A stretch of DNA of 64,000 nt from Flavobacterium phycosphaerae (GTDB taxonomy: Bacteria; Bacteroidota; Bacteroidia; Flavobacteriales; Flavobacteriaceae): positions 216,501 to 280,500 of the forward strand of contig NZ_JAAATZ010000001.1 of the NCBI RefSeq assembly GCF_010119235.1, written 5' to 3'. The translations under genes and the position numbers were made by a program. Each line of letters starts with the position of its first letter. Position 1 is the stretch's first letter. The notes below the pieces were generated by a model. It searched no databases and had not been told where the DNA came from. It saw only the letters and a list, made by a program, of their open reading frames with translations. This document shows positions 6,443 to 14,165 of this stretch, piece after piece.

Positions 6443-8743
6443 TTATAAATTGACTCTTAAAAACACATTCGGTGTAATTTGTAACGAGTAATAATTCTGC
6501 ATCGAATATCTCGGATTGGCGAAATCAGAGAGGTTGGAATACTTTCGCTCAAACTCTTTGCTTATGATTTCATTGCGATTGTAAAGGTTATAAACCGAAA
6601 TTCCAATTTTATAAGTATGCCCGCGTTTGTTTTTAAACTCATAACTGCCCGAAACATCTAAACGGTGATAATTAGGTAATGTTTCCGAATTATAAGAAGT
6701 AATTTGTCCGCTGTCATCAATGTTACTATAGGGTTTCCCGGAATGCCAAAACCAGCCCAATGCCAGCATATAGTTGTTCCATTTTTTATTAACAGCTACA
6801 TTAAAACTGTGTTTGATACTCGAATTTGCCTGAAAATAATCGCCTTCATTTAAATCTTCAAACTTATTTTGCGAATCCTGATAGGTATAAGTTGCCCAGG
6901 CTCGCCAAGTTGGCATACTTTTTTGCAACAAAACATCAACGCCTTTGGTAAATCCTTTGCCGTGGTGTATGGAAGCGTCATTTTGGCTTAAAAAACCTAA
7001 CGTAAACGATGTGATTCCGGTGATATTTTTATAATAACTGTCTACATCCAAAAGCCAACCGTTACTTTTATAAATAATTCCTGCCGTAAACTGATTCGCT
7101 TTTTGAACGGGGTATTTTTCGTTGTCAGACAGTATCCAAACATAGTTTTCCAAGCTCAAATCGTTAGCTGCATTTTCACGAACCTGACTCAAAATTTGGC
7201 TTCTTCTTTCATAGGAAACCTGACAAATCAAAGTTTCTGATAATTTATTTTGCACTAAAATCCTCGGTTCAAAACTATTCGCTTTTATTTTGCTGTAATA
7301 ATTGTAACGCAATCCTGGTTGGAAACTCCATCGACCAATATCCTGCCTAAAGAAAACATAACCAACTTGAGTTACATTGTAACGGTGTTTCAAATTTAAA
7401 TCGATGGCAACGTCCTGATTATAGCTGTTCAGCAAGTGTGAAATGTCGTTTCCTAAAAATTGATACCCAAATTCAATATTGGATTTTTCAGCAATGTTGT
7501 ATCCGAAATCAGATGTTATCCCCGAGTCAACCACACGGTTTAATTTCTTAAAAGCTTCAAATTTATTGGTTTGATACTCCTGTCTTTTTTCATATTCAAA
7601 ATTATAAACCGAATAAAAAAGTTGCAGTTGTTGAGTGAATTTTGAACTGTATTTTTGGCTCCAATTCAATCCGAAACCATAGTTTTTAATGTTCATTTTT
7701 TGATTGCTGAGGCTGTCCGTTTTGACAACGCTTTTATAATCCAAATCATTATTAATGACCAAACCCGTTACAGAAATGGCCGTTTTGTCATTGGGCTTGA
7801 AATTCAGCTTTGTCGAAAAATCGTAAAACTGAAATTGGTTGTCATTATCAAAATTATTGAAATTGGTATGCTGAAAAACTTTGTTTTCTAATTGATTGAA
7901 CGTTGGCAACTGTAGCCATTCCGTATACGATTTTCTGCCCGAAACTTGTAACCCGATTATGTCTTTATACAGTGGTGTTTGAAAATAAGCATCGGCATTG
8001 AGCGCATTAATTCCGGCATTGACTTTGGTTTTATCAGCAATTTTATCCGTTGATTTTATATCGATAATGCTTGAGACTCTTTCGCCAAATTTTGGATTTA
8101 CAGCTTTGTTATAATAGTTTACGGTTTGCTCCACATTAGGATTAATACTCGAAATCATTCCGAATAAATGTCCGGGATGATACAGCCTAATTCCATCTAA
8201 CAAAATTAAATTCTGATCAGAAGTGCCACCCCGAATATGCAAGCCGGCAGCGGTTTCATTAGGGCTTTTTACCCCCGGTAATTGTTGAAATGACAGCAAA
8301 ATGTCCGCATCCGTCACACCGGGAAGCGTTGCTATTTTTTGAGGATAGAGGATATAATTTTGATCTGTTTTCTTAATGCCTTTGGCCAAAAACTCTTCCA
8401 CTATCACTTCCTTCAGAGCATAGATTTTATCGATAGTCTCTTTGGTTTCCGCTTTGGCAACAGAATAAAATCGGTCGTTGATTTTTACTACCTGCAGAGA
8501 AGATTGGTTTTCAATTTCAGCATTGATTTCAGTTAAAAAATACTGCTTTTTGGGCAATGTGATTTTTTGTGAACCTACTATCGAATCGGCATAGGAGTAT
8601 TTAACGTCAAATGCTTTCTCAATATCGGAAAGCACTTTTGTTATTTTAGTATTGGTATAGGTAAACAAATATTTCTCCTTTTGCTGCGCATGAGAAAACG
8701 AAATCCAGAGCAACAGAAAGAAAAACAGCATTATTTTTTTCAT
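6443..8743 (-). CDS. TonB-dependent outer-membrane receptor with STN signalling domain
   Basis: A 766-residue receptor with signal peptide MKKIMLFFFLLLWISFSHA. Residues of about 20-105 form a secretin/TonB N-terminal (STN) domain (ITKVLSDIEKAFDVKYSYADS), which in FecA-type receptors contacts a FecR-type anti-sigma factor. The plug domain follows at about 135-235 (LPGVTDADILLSFQQLPGV, HIRGGTSDQNLILLDGIRLY). The rest is a 22-strand barrel ending in a typical terminal strand (LQITPNVFLRVNL). Most Bacteroidota SusC-like receptors carry a CarboxypepD_reg domain; here STN occupies the N-terminus and no SusD partner is adjacent. It overlaps the FecR-type gene by 4 bases, completing a trans-envelope signalling operon. 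The substrate is unknown. Confidence 0.9.
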   Translation of the reverse strand: MKKIMLFFFLLLWISFSHAQQKEKYLFTYTNTKITKVLSDIEKAFDVKYSYADSIVGSQKITLPKKQYFLTEINAEIENQSSLQVVKINDRFYSVAKAETKETIDKIYALKEVIVEEFLAKGIKKTDQNYILYPQKIATLPGVTDADILLSFQQLPGVKSPNETAAGLHIRGGTSDQNLILLDGIRLYHPGHLFGMISSINPNVEQTVNYYNKAVNPKFGERVSSIIDIKSTDKIADKTKVNAGINALNADAYFQTPLYKDIIGLQVSGRKSYTEWLQLPTFNQLENKVFQHTNFNNFDNDNQFQFYDFSTKLNFKPNDKTAISVTGLVINNDLDYKSVVKTDSLSNQKMNIKNYGFGLNWSQKYSSKFTQQLQLFYSVYNFEYEKRQEYQTNKFEAFKKLNRVVDSGITSDFGYNIAEKSNIEFGYQFLGNDISHLLNSYNQDVAIDLNLKHRYNVTQVGYVFFRQDIGRWSFQPGLRYNYYSKIKANSFEPRILVQNKLSETLICQVSYERRSQILSQVRENAANDLSLENYVWILSDNEKYPVQKANQFTAGIIYKSNGWLLDVDSYYKNITGITSFTLGFLSQNDASIHHGKGFTKGVDVLLQKSMPTWRAWATYTYQDSQNKFEDLNEGDYFQANSSIKHSFNVAVNKKWNNYMLALGWFWHSGKPYSNIDDSGQITSYNSETLPNYHRLDVSGSYEFKNKRGHTYKIGISVYNLYNRNEIISKEFERKYSNLSDFANPRYSMQNYYSLQITPNVFLRVNL

Positions 8744-9651
8744 TCTGAAATCAGTATTTTTCCTGAGCCGGTTTTAGTATATTTTAGATGCAGCGGAATA
8801 CAAATGGTACGCAACGCCACATCGAGATTATTATGGGTAAAAGTTCCTGTGAATTTTACATCTTCAATCGACACAGGGTAGGAAACTGTGATATGGTACT
8901 GGTTTCTAAATTGGTCAATAACATACTGCATGGGTACATTTCTAAAAGACGATTCGCCCATAAGCCATGATGGTTTTTTAGCTGTTAGGTCTGCCCAATT
9001 TTCGACCGTATTATCATAAAAACGAATGCTTTCGCCGTGCGTTAACACGGTTGCTTTACCGTTTTTAGTTACTTCAACTTTACCTTCATAACAAACCACC
9101 TCAAAGAAATCTCGGAACGAAATCACATTGAACTTGGTTCCTAAAACCCTTACATTACCTAATGGCGTTTGGACGGTAAAGGAACTCCCTTTTTGTACTT
9201 CAAAAAAAGCTTCTCCTTCTAGTTGCAAGGTTCTTTTATAGTTGAAATAATTGGTATAGCACAGTTTAGATTTTGAATTCAGCACTACTTTCGAATTATC
9301 ACTTAACACTAGTACTTTATTGGCACCGATATCAGTAAGAACGGTATTTGAATCAATAAAAAAATGATACACTCCAAAACACAAAATCAAGCAGGCCGCT
9401 ATCGCCGAGTATTTCCAAATTGAAATGACTTTGGTTGGTTTTGTTTTTCGGGATGCCATTTTTTGTTTAATGGCATTGAAATTCTTGTCCAAATCAGGAT
9501 GCTCAATTTGCTGGCCCTTTAACGTATTTTTTATTTTTTGAAAAGCTATAAAATCGTCTTCAGTAACCAATTGTTTCAATTGTTCATCAGTGATTTTATG
9601 GGCTAGCCAATCGGATAAATAAGTGTCATTAGTCTCTTTCATACTATACAT
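8740..9651 (-). CDS. FecR-family anti-sigma factor
   Basis: About 303 residues. The N-terminal cytoplasmic part (SDWLAHKITDEQLKQLV, typical of FecR N-domains) binds the ECF sigma factor. One membrane helix follows (YSAIAACLILCFGVYHFFI, about residue 80-100). The periplasmic FecR domain has the hallmark LSDNSKVVLNSKSKLCY, EGEAFFEV and TPLGNVRVLGTKFNV, and the C-terminal DUF4974-like segment contains FRNVPMQYVIDQFRNQYHI. I start at ATG 9651; an in-frame TTG at 9657 overlaps the sigma stop, and an ATG at 9642 is also possible. It relays the state of the receptor to the sigma factor encoded immediately upstream. Confidence 0.92.
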   Translation of the reverse strand: MYSMKETNDTYLSDWLAHKITDEQLKQLVTEDDFIAFQKIKNTLKGQQIEHPDLDKNFNAIKQKMASRKTKPTKVISIWKYSAIAACLILCFGVYHFFIDSNTVLTDIGANKVLVLSDNSKVVLNSKSKLCYTNYFNYKRTLQLEGEAFFEVQKGSSFTVQTPLGNVRVLGTKFNVISFRDFFEVVCYEGKVEVTKNGKATVLTHGESIRFYDNTVENWADLTAKKPSWLMGESSFRNVPMQYVIDQFRNQYHITVSYPVSIEDVKFTGTFTHNNLDVALRTICIPLHLKYTKTGSGKILISE

Positions 9652-9653
9652 TT

Positions 9654-10177
9654 TCAAACATTCTTAACTACTTTTCTCAAAGACAGCAAAGCAAGATGCA
9701 TTCTTTTTTCTACTGCTTTTACGGATAAATCTAACACCGCGGCAATTTCGGTATAGGACTGATTGTCAAAACGATTCATCAAAAATACGGTTCGTTGTTT
9801 TTCGGGCAAATCATTTATAGCTTTTTCTAATCGAATTTTTAATTCGGTTTCTTCTAATAAAAATTCAGGTGATTCTTTGTGCGCTCCGGTGGATTTAAAC
9901 TGAAGTTCAAAATTAGTAACCACTTGATTGTGTTTTATGTTATTAAGCGAAAGTCTGATGGCTGTGGTGTATAAAAACTTTTGGCTTGTTCGGGTTTTAA
10001 AAGACTACAATTTTCCCAAAGTTTGACAAAGGCATTTTGCGCTACATCTTCAGCGGTTTCTATATCGCCTCTGAATTTATAAACCAAAAAATTCCGCAAC
10101 ACTTTAAAATTAGTGTCAAAAACCGACCGGAAAACCGCATCGGAACAAAGCTTGGCATTTGGGTTACTTTCACTCAT
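9654..10177 (-). CDS. ECF sigma-70 factor (FecI-like), frameshifted
   Basis: Region 2 is in the first frame (FRSVFDTNFKVLRNFLVYKF, DVAQNAFVKLWEN) and region 4 in the second (INDLPEKQRTVFLMNRFD, SYTEIAAVLDLSVKAVEKRMHLAL). The frames join at a run of five A (plus strand) at 9973-9977: with six, the sequence reads EQAKSFLYTTAIRLSLNNIKHNQ, the usual linker of Bacteroidota ECF factors. Restored length is about 175 residues. It overlaps the FecR-like gene start region and lies 66 bases downstream of the Kazal lipoprotein gene. It probably activates transcription of its own operon or of the neighbouring surface genes. Confidence 0.9.
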
Positions 10178-10243
10178 GGTTTAAAGTACCAAACACAACC
10201 CCATTCCTGAGATTGTGTTGGCAACAATTTATTTTCCAATTTT

Positions 10244-11425
10244 TTAATTACAATGACTGGCTATCACTGATTCAAAAGCTGCTTCATTAGCTATAACAAT
10301 AGTTGTATTTCCGACCGGAGTAGCTACCGTAATGGTAACCGGGTAATTTAACGCCGGGAAATACGCTTGATTTGGCCACCAATATTGCAATAATTCTCCA
10401 TCATTATTAATGGTTATTAGGGAGCCTCCGTTTTGAACTTCAACAGGATAAACTACATTAAAACAAGTACCTAACAATTGTCCGAAGGTATTTGTTGGTG
10501 TTGGATTACAGTTCACAAAATCATTGGCTGTAAATCCTTCACATTGAGCCAGACAAGCATTATCAAACTGAACAATTCCGTTTGGAGTTTGTACGCAAAC
10601 CGGATTGATATCGGTTGGACAATTACATGGGCTAGTACTGTTACAATCTACAAAATCATTAGCCGTGTATCCGGCACATTCGGCATGACAAGCGTTAGAA
10701 AATTGTACAATTCCGTTTGCAGTTTGCACACAAACAGGAGCATAATCAGCAGTACAAATACAAGCACTGCCTTCGCAATCATTATTCAAATCAAAAAACT
10801 CATACAAATCATTGATTACCATGGTTTGATTGTTTTGAATGACCGAAATTGGGAATACAATGTTCAATTGATAGGTATTATTTCCATTAGGATCTGAAAC
10901 TAATTGCATCAACTCTGTTTGAGTTTCGATCGTTTCTGTAGCACCATTGGCATTGATAACCTCAATAGGATATACAATATCATAGCAAGTGAAATCAAAT
11001 ACACAATCGTTTACGGTTTCAAAAGTGCAACCTTGAATAAGCGCATAAAATTCAGCCTCGTTGCTAATTGTCGTAACTGCTGCTGTATCTTCCTGTACTT
11101 GGAACGGGAATGCAATACCGTCAATGTATAAGTTGCTTGATTCATTAGTCAATACATCAAGTAAACCTTGATACGAGTTAACCGTTACTACCGTACCGTC
11201 ATTGTACGAAAGGCTTATTGGATAAACAAATTGGAAACACAGGGTTTGATCTTTGTTCAATTTCCCGTTAAGGTTGTTTGTTTTCTTAAGTTCATTAAGA
11301 GTGGTTCTTAAGGCTATACTTTTTGAAGTCACCACTTCATTTTCTACCGGATTGCTGTCGGTACACGAATAGAGACCTCCAATTGTAATCGTTAGCAACA
11401 ATACTAAAAGTTTAATTTTTTTCAT
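10244..11425 (-). CDS. Lipoprotein with two Kazal-type domains and three pairs of YPI-type repeats
   Basis: A 393-residue lipoprotein; the signal ends at LYSC with Cys21 as the lipidated residue. Two Kazal-like protease-inhibitor domains lie at about 222-261 and 267-306, each with the pattern CxC...PVCVQT.NGIVQF.NAC.A.C.G.TANDFV.C. Around them is a second repeat that I see six times, in three pairs: a [VF][YF]P[IV].V strand, a short turn, a TI or VI strand and a helix (residues about 62-95, 99-133, 147-178, 185-217, 321-350, 356-392). The Kazal pair sits between the second and third pairs. Kazal domains inhibit serine proteases, so a role in resisting proteases or binding a secreted protease is inferred. 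The gene heads the sigma/anti-sigma/receptor operon. Confidence 0.83.
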   Translation of the reverse strand: MKKIKLLVLLLTITIGGLYSCTDSNPVENEVVTSKSIALRTTLNELKKTNNLNGKLNKDQTLCFQFVYPISLSYNDGTVVTVNSYQGLLDVLTNESSNLYIDGIAFPFQVQEDTAAVTTISNEAEFYALIQGCTFETVNDCVFDFTCYDIVYPIEVINANGATETIETQTELMQLVSDPNGNNTYQLNIVFPISVIQNNQTMVINDLYEFFDLNNDCEGSACICTADYAPVCVQTANGIVQFSNACHAECAGYTANDFVDCNSTSPCNCPTDINPVCVQTPNGIVQFDNACLAQCEGFTANDFVNCNPTPTNTFGQLLGTCFNVVYPVEVQNGGSLITINNDGELLQYWWPNQAYFPALNYPVTITVATPVGNTTIVIANEAAFESVIASHCN

Positions 11426-11571
11426 CTTATTTATTATTTAGTGTTTTAAGATTAGACAACAGAAAATAACATCACCCTACTTTTTTTAAATAAAATTTAT
11501 TTTGTCAAAATCCTAGTAATGAATATGTCAGCTAAATGTATATTTTTACAGTGATAAAAACGCCATTTCCA

Positions 11572-12183
11572 ATGAAAAATATTTTCTTGATACTGATCGT
11601 ATTTGTTTCTACTATCTGTATTTCCCAAAAACAAAAATGCACGATTTACTTATTAGATGGCAACACAAAAGAAGGCATCAGTAGGTTTAAAGCTGATGAT
11701 AACGTGAAGTTCAGAGCAACCGAAGACAGTGAACCGGAAATAATTCCTAAAGAAAAAATTGAAAAAATAAAATTGGATGAAAACGGTATCATAGGAACGT
11801 ATCGTTTCAAAAATGTCACCGACGAAATGGGGCGATGGTTGAAAGAGGTCTCTGTTGGCGAAGTTTCTCTATATTCTGATAAAATCTCCGGAGCCTTCTA
11901 TGGAGGAGGTGTCGGTTTTAATAGCATGGGTGGTGTTGGCATGGGCGGCGGCATGATGATGGGTGGCGGCGATGTCACCTATTACTATGTTTGTCATAAA
12001 GGCGATAAAGAAGTTTTTAAAATAACCTCGATTGGCAACATCAGTAAAAATTTTAAAAAAGCAGCTTCTGAGTTTTTCAAAGATTGTTCGAAACTGGTAG
12101 AAAAAATTCAATCGAAAGAATATAAAAAAGACTCCATCGAAAGTGTGGTTTGGTTTTATAATAATTACTGTGTGACCAAATAA
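11572..12183 (+). CDS. Secreted protein of unknown function with Gly/Met-rich segment; paralogue of 5652-6436
   Basis: I place the start at ATG 11572 (MKNIFLILIVFVSTICIS), a clear signal peptide; the open frame extends 36 bases upstream but without signal-like sequence. The mature protein has TIYLLDGNTKEGISRF and EFFKDCSKLV, shared in order with the secreted protein at 5652-6436 (TILFKDGHTEKGF, ELFKDCPEIV). About residues 110-140 form a low-complexity stretch of Gly and Met (GGVGMGGGMMMGGGDV) that the paralogue lacks. No known domain. It is divergent from the Kazal lipoprotein and converges, with no gap, on the FAD dehydrogenase gene. Confidence 0.75.
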   Translation: MKNIFLILIVFVSTICISQKQKCTIYLLDGNTKEGISRFKADDNVKFRATEDSEPEIIPKEKIEKIKLDENGIIGTYRFKNVTDEMGRWLKEVSVGEVSLYSDKISGAFYGGGVGFNSMGGVGMGGGMMMGGGDVTYYYVCHKGDKEVFKITSIGNISKNFKKAASEFFKDCSKLVEKIQSKEYKKDSIESVVWFYNNYCVTK

Positions 12184-13749
12184 TTAGTTGCTCAGCAAAA
12201 CCTCAGCAATTTTCAACGCACATTTTTCACCATCAATCGCTGCAGAAATAATACCTCCGGCAAAACCGGCGCCTTCACCACAAGGATATAAACCTTTGAT
12301 TTGAAGATGCTCTAAGGTTTCGTTATCACGCGGAATTCTGACCGGTGAGGAAGTTCGACTTTCAGGCGCATGAAGAATGGCCTCATTAGTCATATACCCT
12401 CGCATTGATTTTCCGAATTGGATAAAACCTTCTCGCATAATTTGAGTTAAAAATCCCGGAAAAACCTGTCCCATTTCTACTGAAGTCGTTCCCGGTACAT
12501 AAGACGTTTTCGGAATAGAAGCAGACACTTTACTTTGCGTAAAATCAACCATTCGTTGGGCCGGTACTTTTTGAGTTTGTCCGGCCAAATGCCAGGCTTT
12601 TTGTTCGATGCTCTTTTGAAATTCCATTCCTGCTAAAGCTCCAAATTTGGCAAATGGTTTAAAATCTTCCAGTTTTAATTCGACTACAATGCCCGAATTA
12701 GCTGTGGCCTGATCTCGTTTGGAAGGTGACCAACCATTAGTAACCACTTCTCCAGGATTGGTAGCACAAGGAGCAATCACTCCTCCGGGACACATACAAA
12801 AAGAGTACATACCGCGACCACTGACTTGCTTTACAATGGAATATGGTGCCGGTGGTAAATGTTCGCCACGAAAGTCACAACTGTACTGAATTTTATCAAT
12901 CAATTCCTGAGGATGTTCAGCGCGAACACCCAGCGCAAAAGGTTTGGCTTCTATGAAGATTTTCTTTCTGTCTAACAATTCAAAAATATCCCTAGCGGAA
13001 TGACCAGTGGCCAATATTACTTTATTAGCCGAAATGGTGTCGCCGTTCTGCGTAACAATTCCTTGCATTTCATTATTCTTGACTATAAAGTCGGTTACAC
13101 GGGTTTCAAACAAAACCTGTCCGCCACATTCGATTATTTTTTCGCGAATGTCCTGAATAATTTGTGGTAATTTATTGGTTCCGATATGGGGATGAGCTTC
13201 GACTAAAATATCAGGAGTCGCTCCAAAACCAACTAACAATCTCAAGATTCTATCGACATCACCACGCTTTTTAGAGCGGGTATATAGCTTTCCGTCTGAA
13301 TAGGTTCCTGCGCCACCTTCTCCAAAACAATAATTTGAATCTTCGTTAACAATATGATCAACATTGATGGCTTTTAAATCACGACGACGTCCTCGAACAT
13401 CTTTACCGCGTTCAATTACTATGGGTTTTAAACCAAGTTCAATAAGCTGCAAGGCTGCGAAAAGTCCGGCTGGTCCTGCTCCTACTACAATTACTTCTTG
13501 AGCAGTAGAAACATTCTTATAATCCGGAAGTTCTATTTTGGGCTCAATATATTTTTCATCTATCAGATAGACGGACACTTTAAGATTGATTTTTATGGCT
13601 TTCTGACGTGCATCTATAGAACGTTTTAAAACCACAACTTTATGAACCAACTTAGTAGAAACTCGAACTATTTGTGCTACATGCTCATAGAGCAAACTAT
13701 CGTTTGAAGCTATTTCGGGAGAAACCTGTAATTGAAGTTCGCGAGGCAT
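12184..13749 (-). CDS. FAD-dependent NAD(P)/FAD oxidoreductase, COG2509 type
   Basis: A 521-residue cytosolic flavoprotein. After an N-terminal region of about 90 residues comes the FAD-binding Rossmann motif VIVVGAGPAGLFAALQL, then GEGGAGTYSDGKLYTRSK, a landmark of this uncharacterised dehydrogenase group, and VILATGHSARDIFELL. A second conserved stretch contains SFCMCPGGVIAPCATN with three cysteines, and the C-terminus has the second FAD contact (GLYPCGEGAGFAGGIISAAIDG). The group is widespread and the physiological reaction is not established. The gene is monocistronic by context. Confidence 0.85.
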   Translation of the reverse strand: MPRELQLQVSPEIASNDSLLYEHVAQIVRVSTKLVHKVVVLKRSIDARQKAIKINLKVSVYLIDEKYIEPKIELPDYKNVSTAQEVIVVGAGPAGLFAALQLIELGLKPIVIERGKDVRGRRRDLKAINVDHIVNEDSNYCFGEGGAGTYSDGKLYTRSKKRGDVDRILRLLVGFGATPDILVEAHPHIGTNKLPQIIQDIREKIIECGGQVLFETRVTDFIVKNNEMQGIVTQNGDTISANKVILATGHSARDIFELLDRKKIFIEAKPFALGVRAEHPQELIDKIQYSCDFRGEHLPPAPYSIVKQVSGRGMYSFCMCPGGVIAPCATNPGEVVTNGWSPSKRDQATANSGIVVELKLEDFKPFAKFGALAGMEFQKSIEQKAWHLAGQTQKVPAQRMVDFTQSKVSASIPKTSYVPGTTSVEMGQVFPGFLTQIMREGFIQFGKSMRGYMTNEAILHAPESRTSSPVRIPRDNETLEHLQIKGLYPCGEGAGFAGGIISAAIDGEKCALKIAEVLLSN

Positions 13750-13773
13750 GAGTTTGTTTTTGGCAAAAGTAAT

Positions 13774-13810
13774 AATTTGAAAATTTGAAAATGTCTCAAT
13801 TTGAAAATTG
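13774..13810. repeat. TTTGAAAATTTGAAAATG-type intergenic repeat
   Basis: AATTTGAAAATTTGAAAATG occupies 13774-13793 and a partial copy AATTTGAAAATTG lies at 13798-13810. The same unit recurs in direct and inverted form around 18573-18605 and 18708-18728, always between genes. Its function is unknown. Confidence 0.55.
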
Positions 13811-13873
13811 TTTGCTTAACGCTTCTTAAAACAAAAGGAGTATGTAACTTTACCGTCTATTGAATTAGACTTT

Positions 13874-14107
13874 ATGAGAAAAATAAAACTAATATGGGAT
13901 TTTCGCGGACCGGATGCAGCTCTAACTGCTGAACACCATGAGATTCACTTAAAAGAATACATTGTTATTGAAAAGTTACCGTTGAATATTACCGGTTTTG
14001 AAATCAAAAACGAGTTGCACACCATAGCTTTTATGGTTGTAACCGAAGAGAATATGATTTTGGTTCGGGATGCCTTGAAGCCACATCGCGGGGAAGTTTA
14101 TCAATAA
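13874..14107 (+). CDS. Conserved small protein of unknown function
   Basis: A 77-residue protein (MRKIKLIWDFRGPDAALTAEHHEIHL). It has no signal peptide or membrane segment. The conserved-looking WDFRGPDA and HHEIHLKEY segments resemble short hypothetical proteins found in other Bacteroidota; the two adjacent histidines could bind a metal, but this is not shown. The C-terminal half (HTIAFMVVTEENMILVRDAL) looks like an alpha/beta unit. It converges on recQ; a hairpin at 14115-14145 lies between. Confidence 0.72.
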   Translation: MRKIKLIWDFRGPDAALTAEHHEIHLKEYIVIEKLPLNITGFEIKNELHTIAFMVVTEENMILVRDALKPHRGEVYQ

Positions 14108-14114
14108 TTAAGAA

Positions 14115-14145
14115 CAAAAAAAGCAGACTTATTACAATCTGCCTT
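14115..14145 (-). terminator. Hairpin between small gene and recQ, probable recQ terminator
   Basis: On the minus strand GGCAGATT... is followed by TCTGC and seven T. The five-base stem (TCTGC 14138-14142 with GCAGA 14123-14127) has a ten-base loop, so it is weaker than the other terminators in this window. The T run favours termination of recQ. Confidence 0.45.
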
Positions 14146-14165
14146 CTAAATATGTTTTAAATGTG

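Noticed and set aside
10478..10897. Plus-strand open frames opposite the Kazal lipoprotein gene
   Set aside because: They are antisense shadows of a gene with good codon pattern, a signal peptide and recognised domains on the minus strand.
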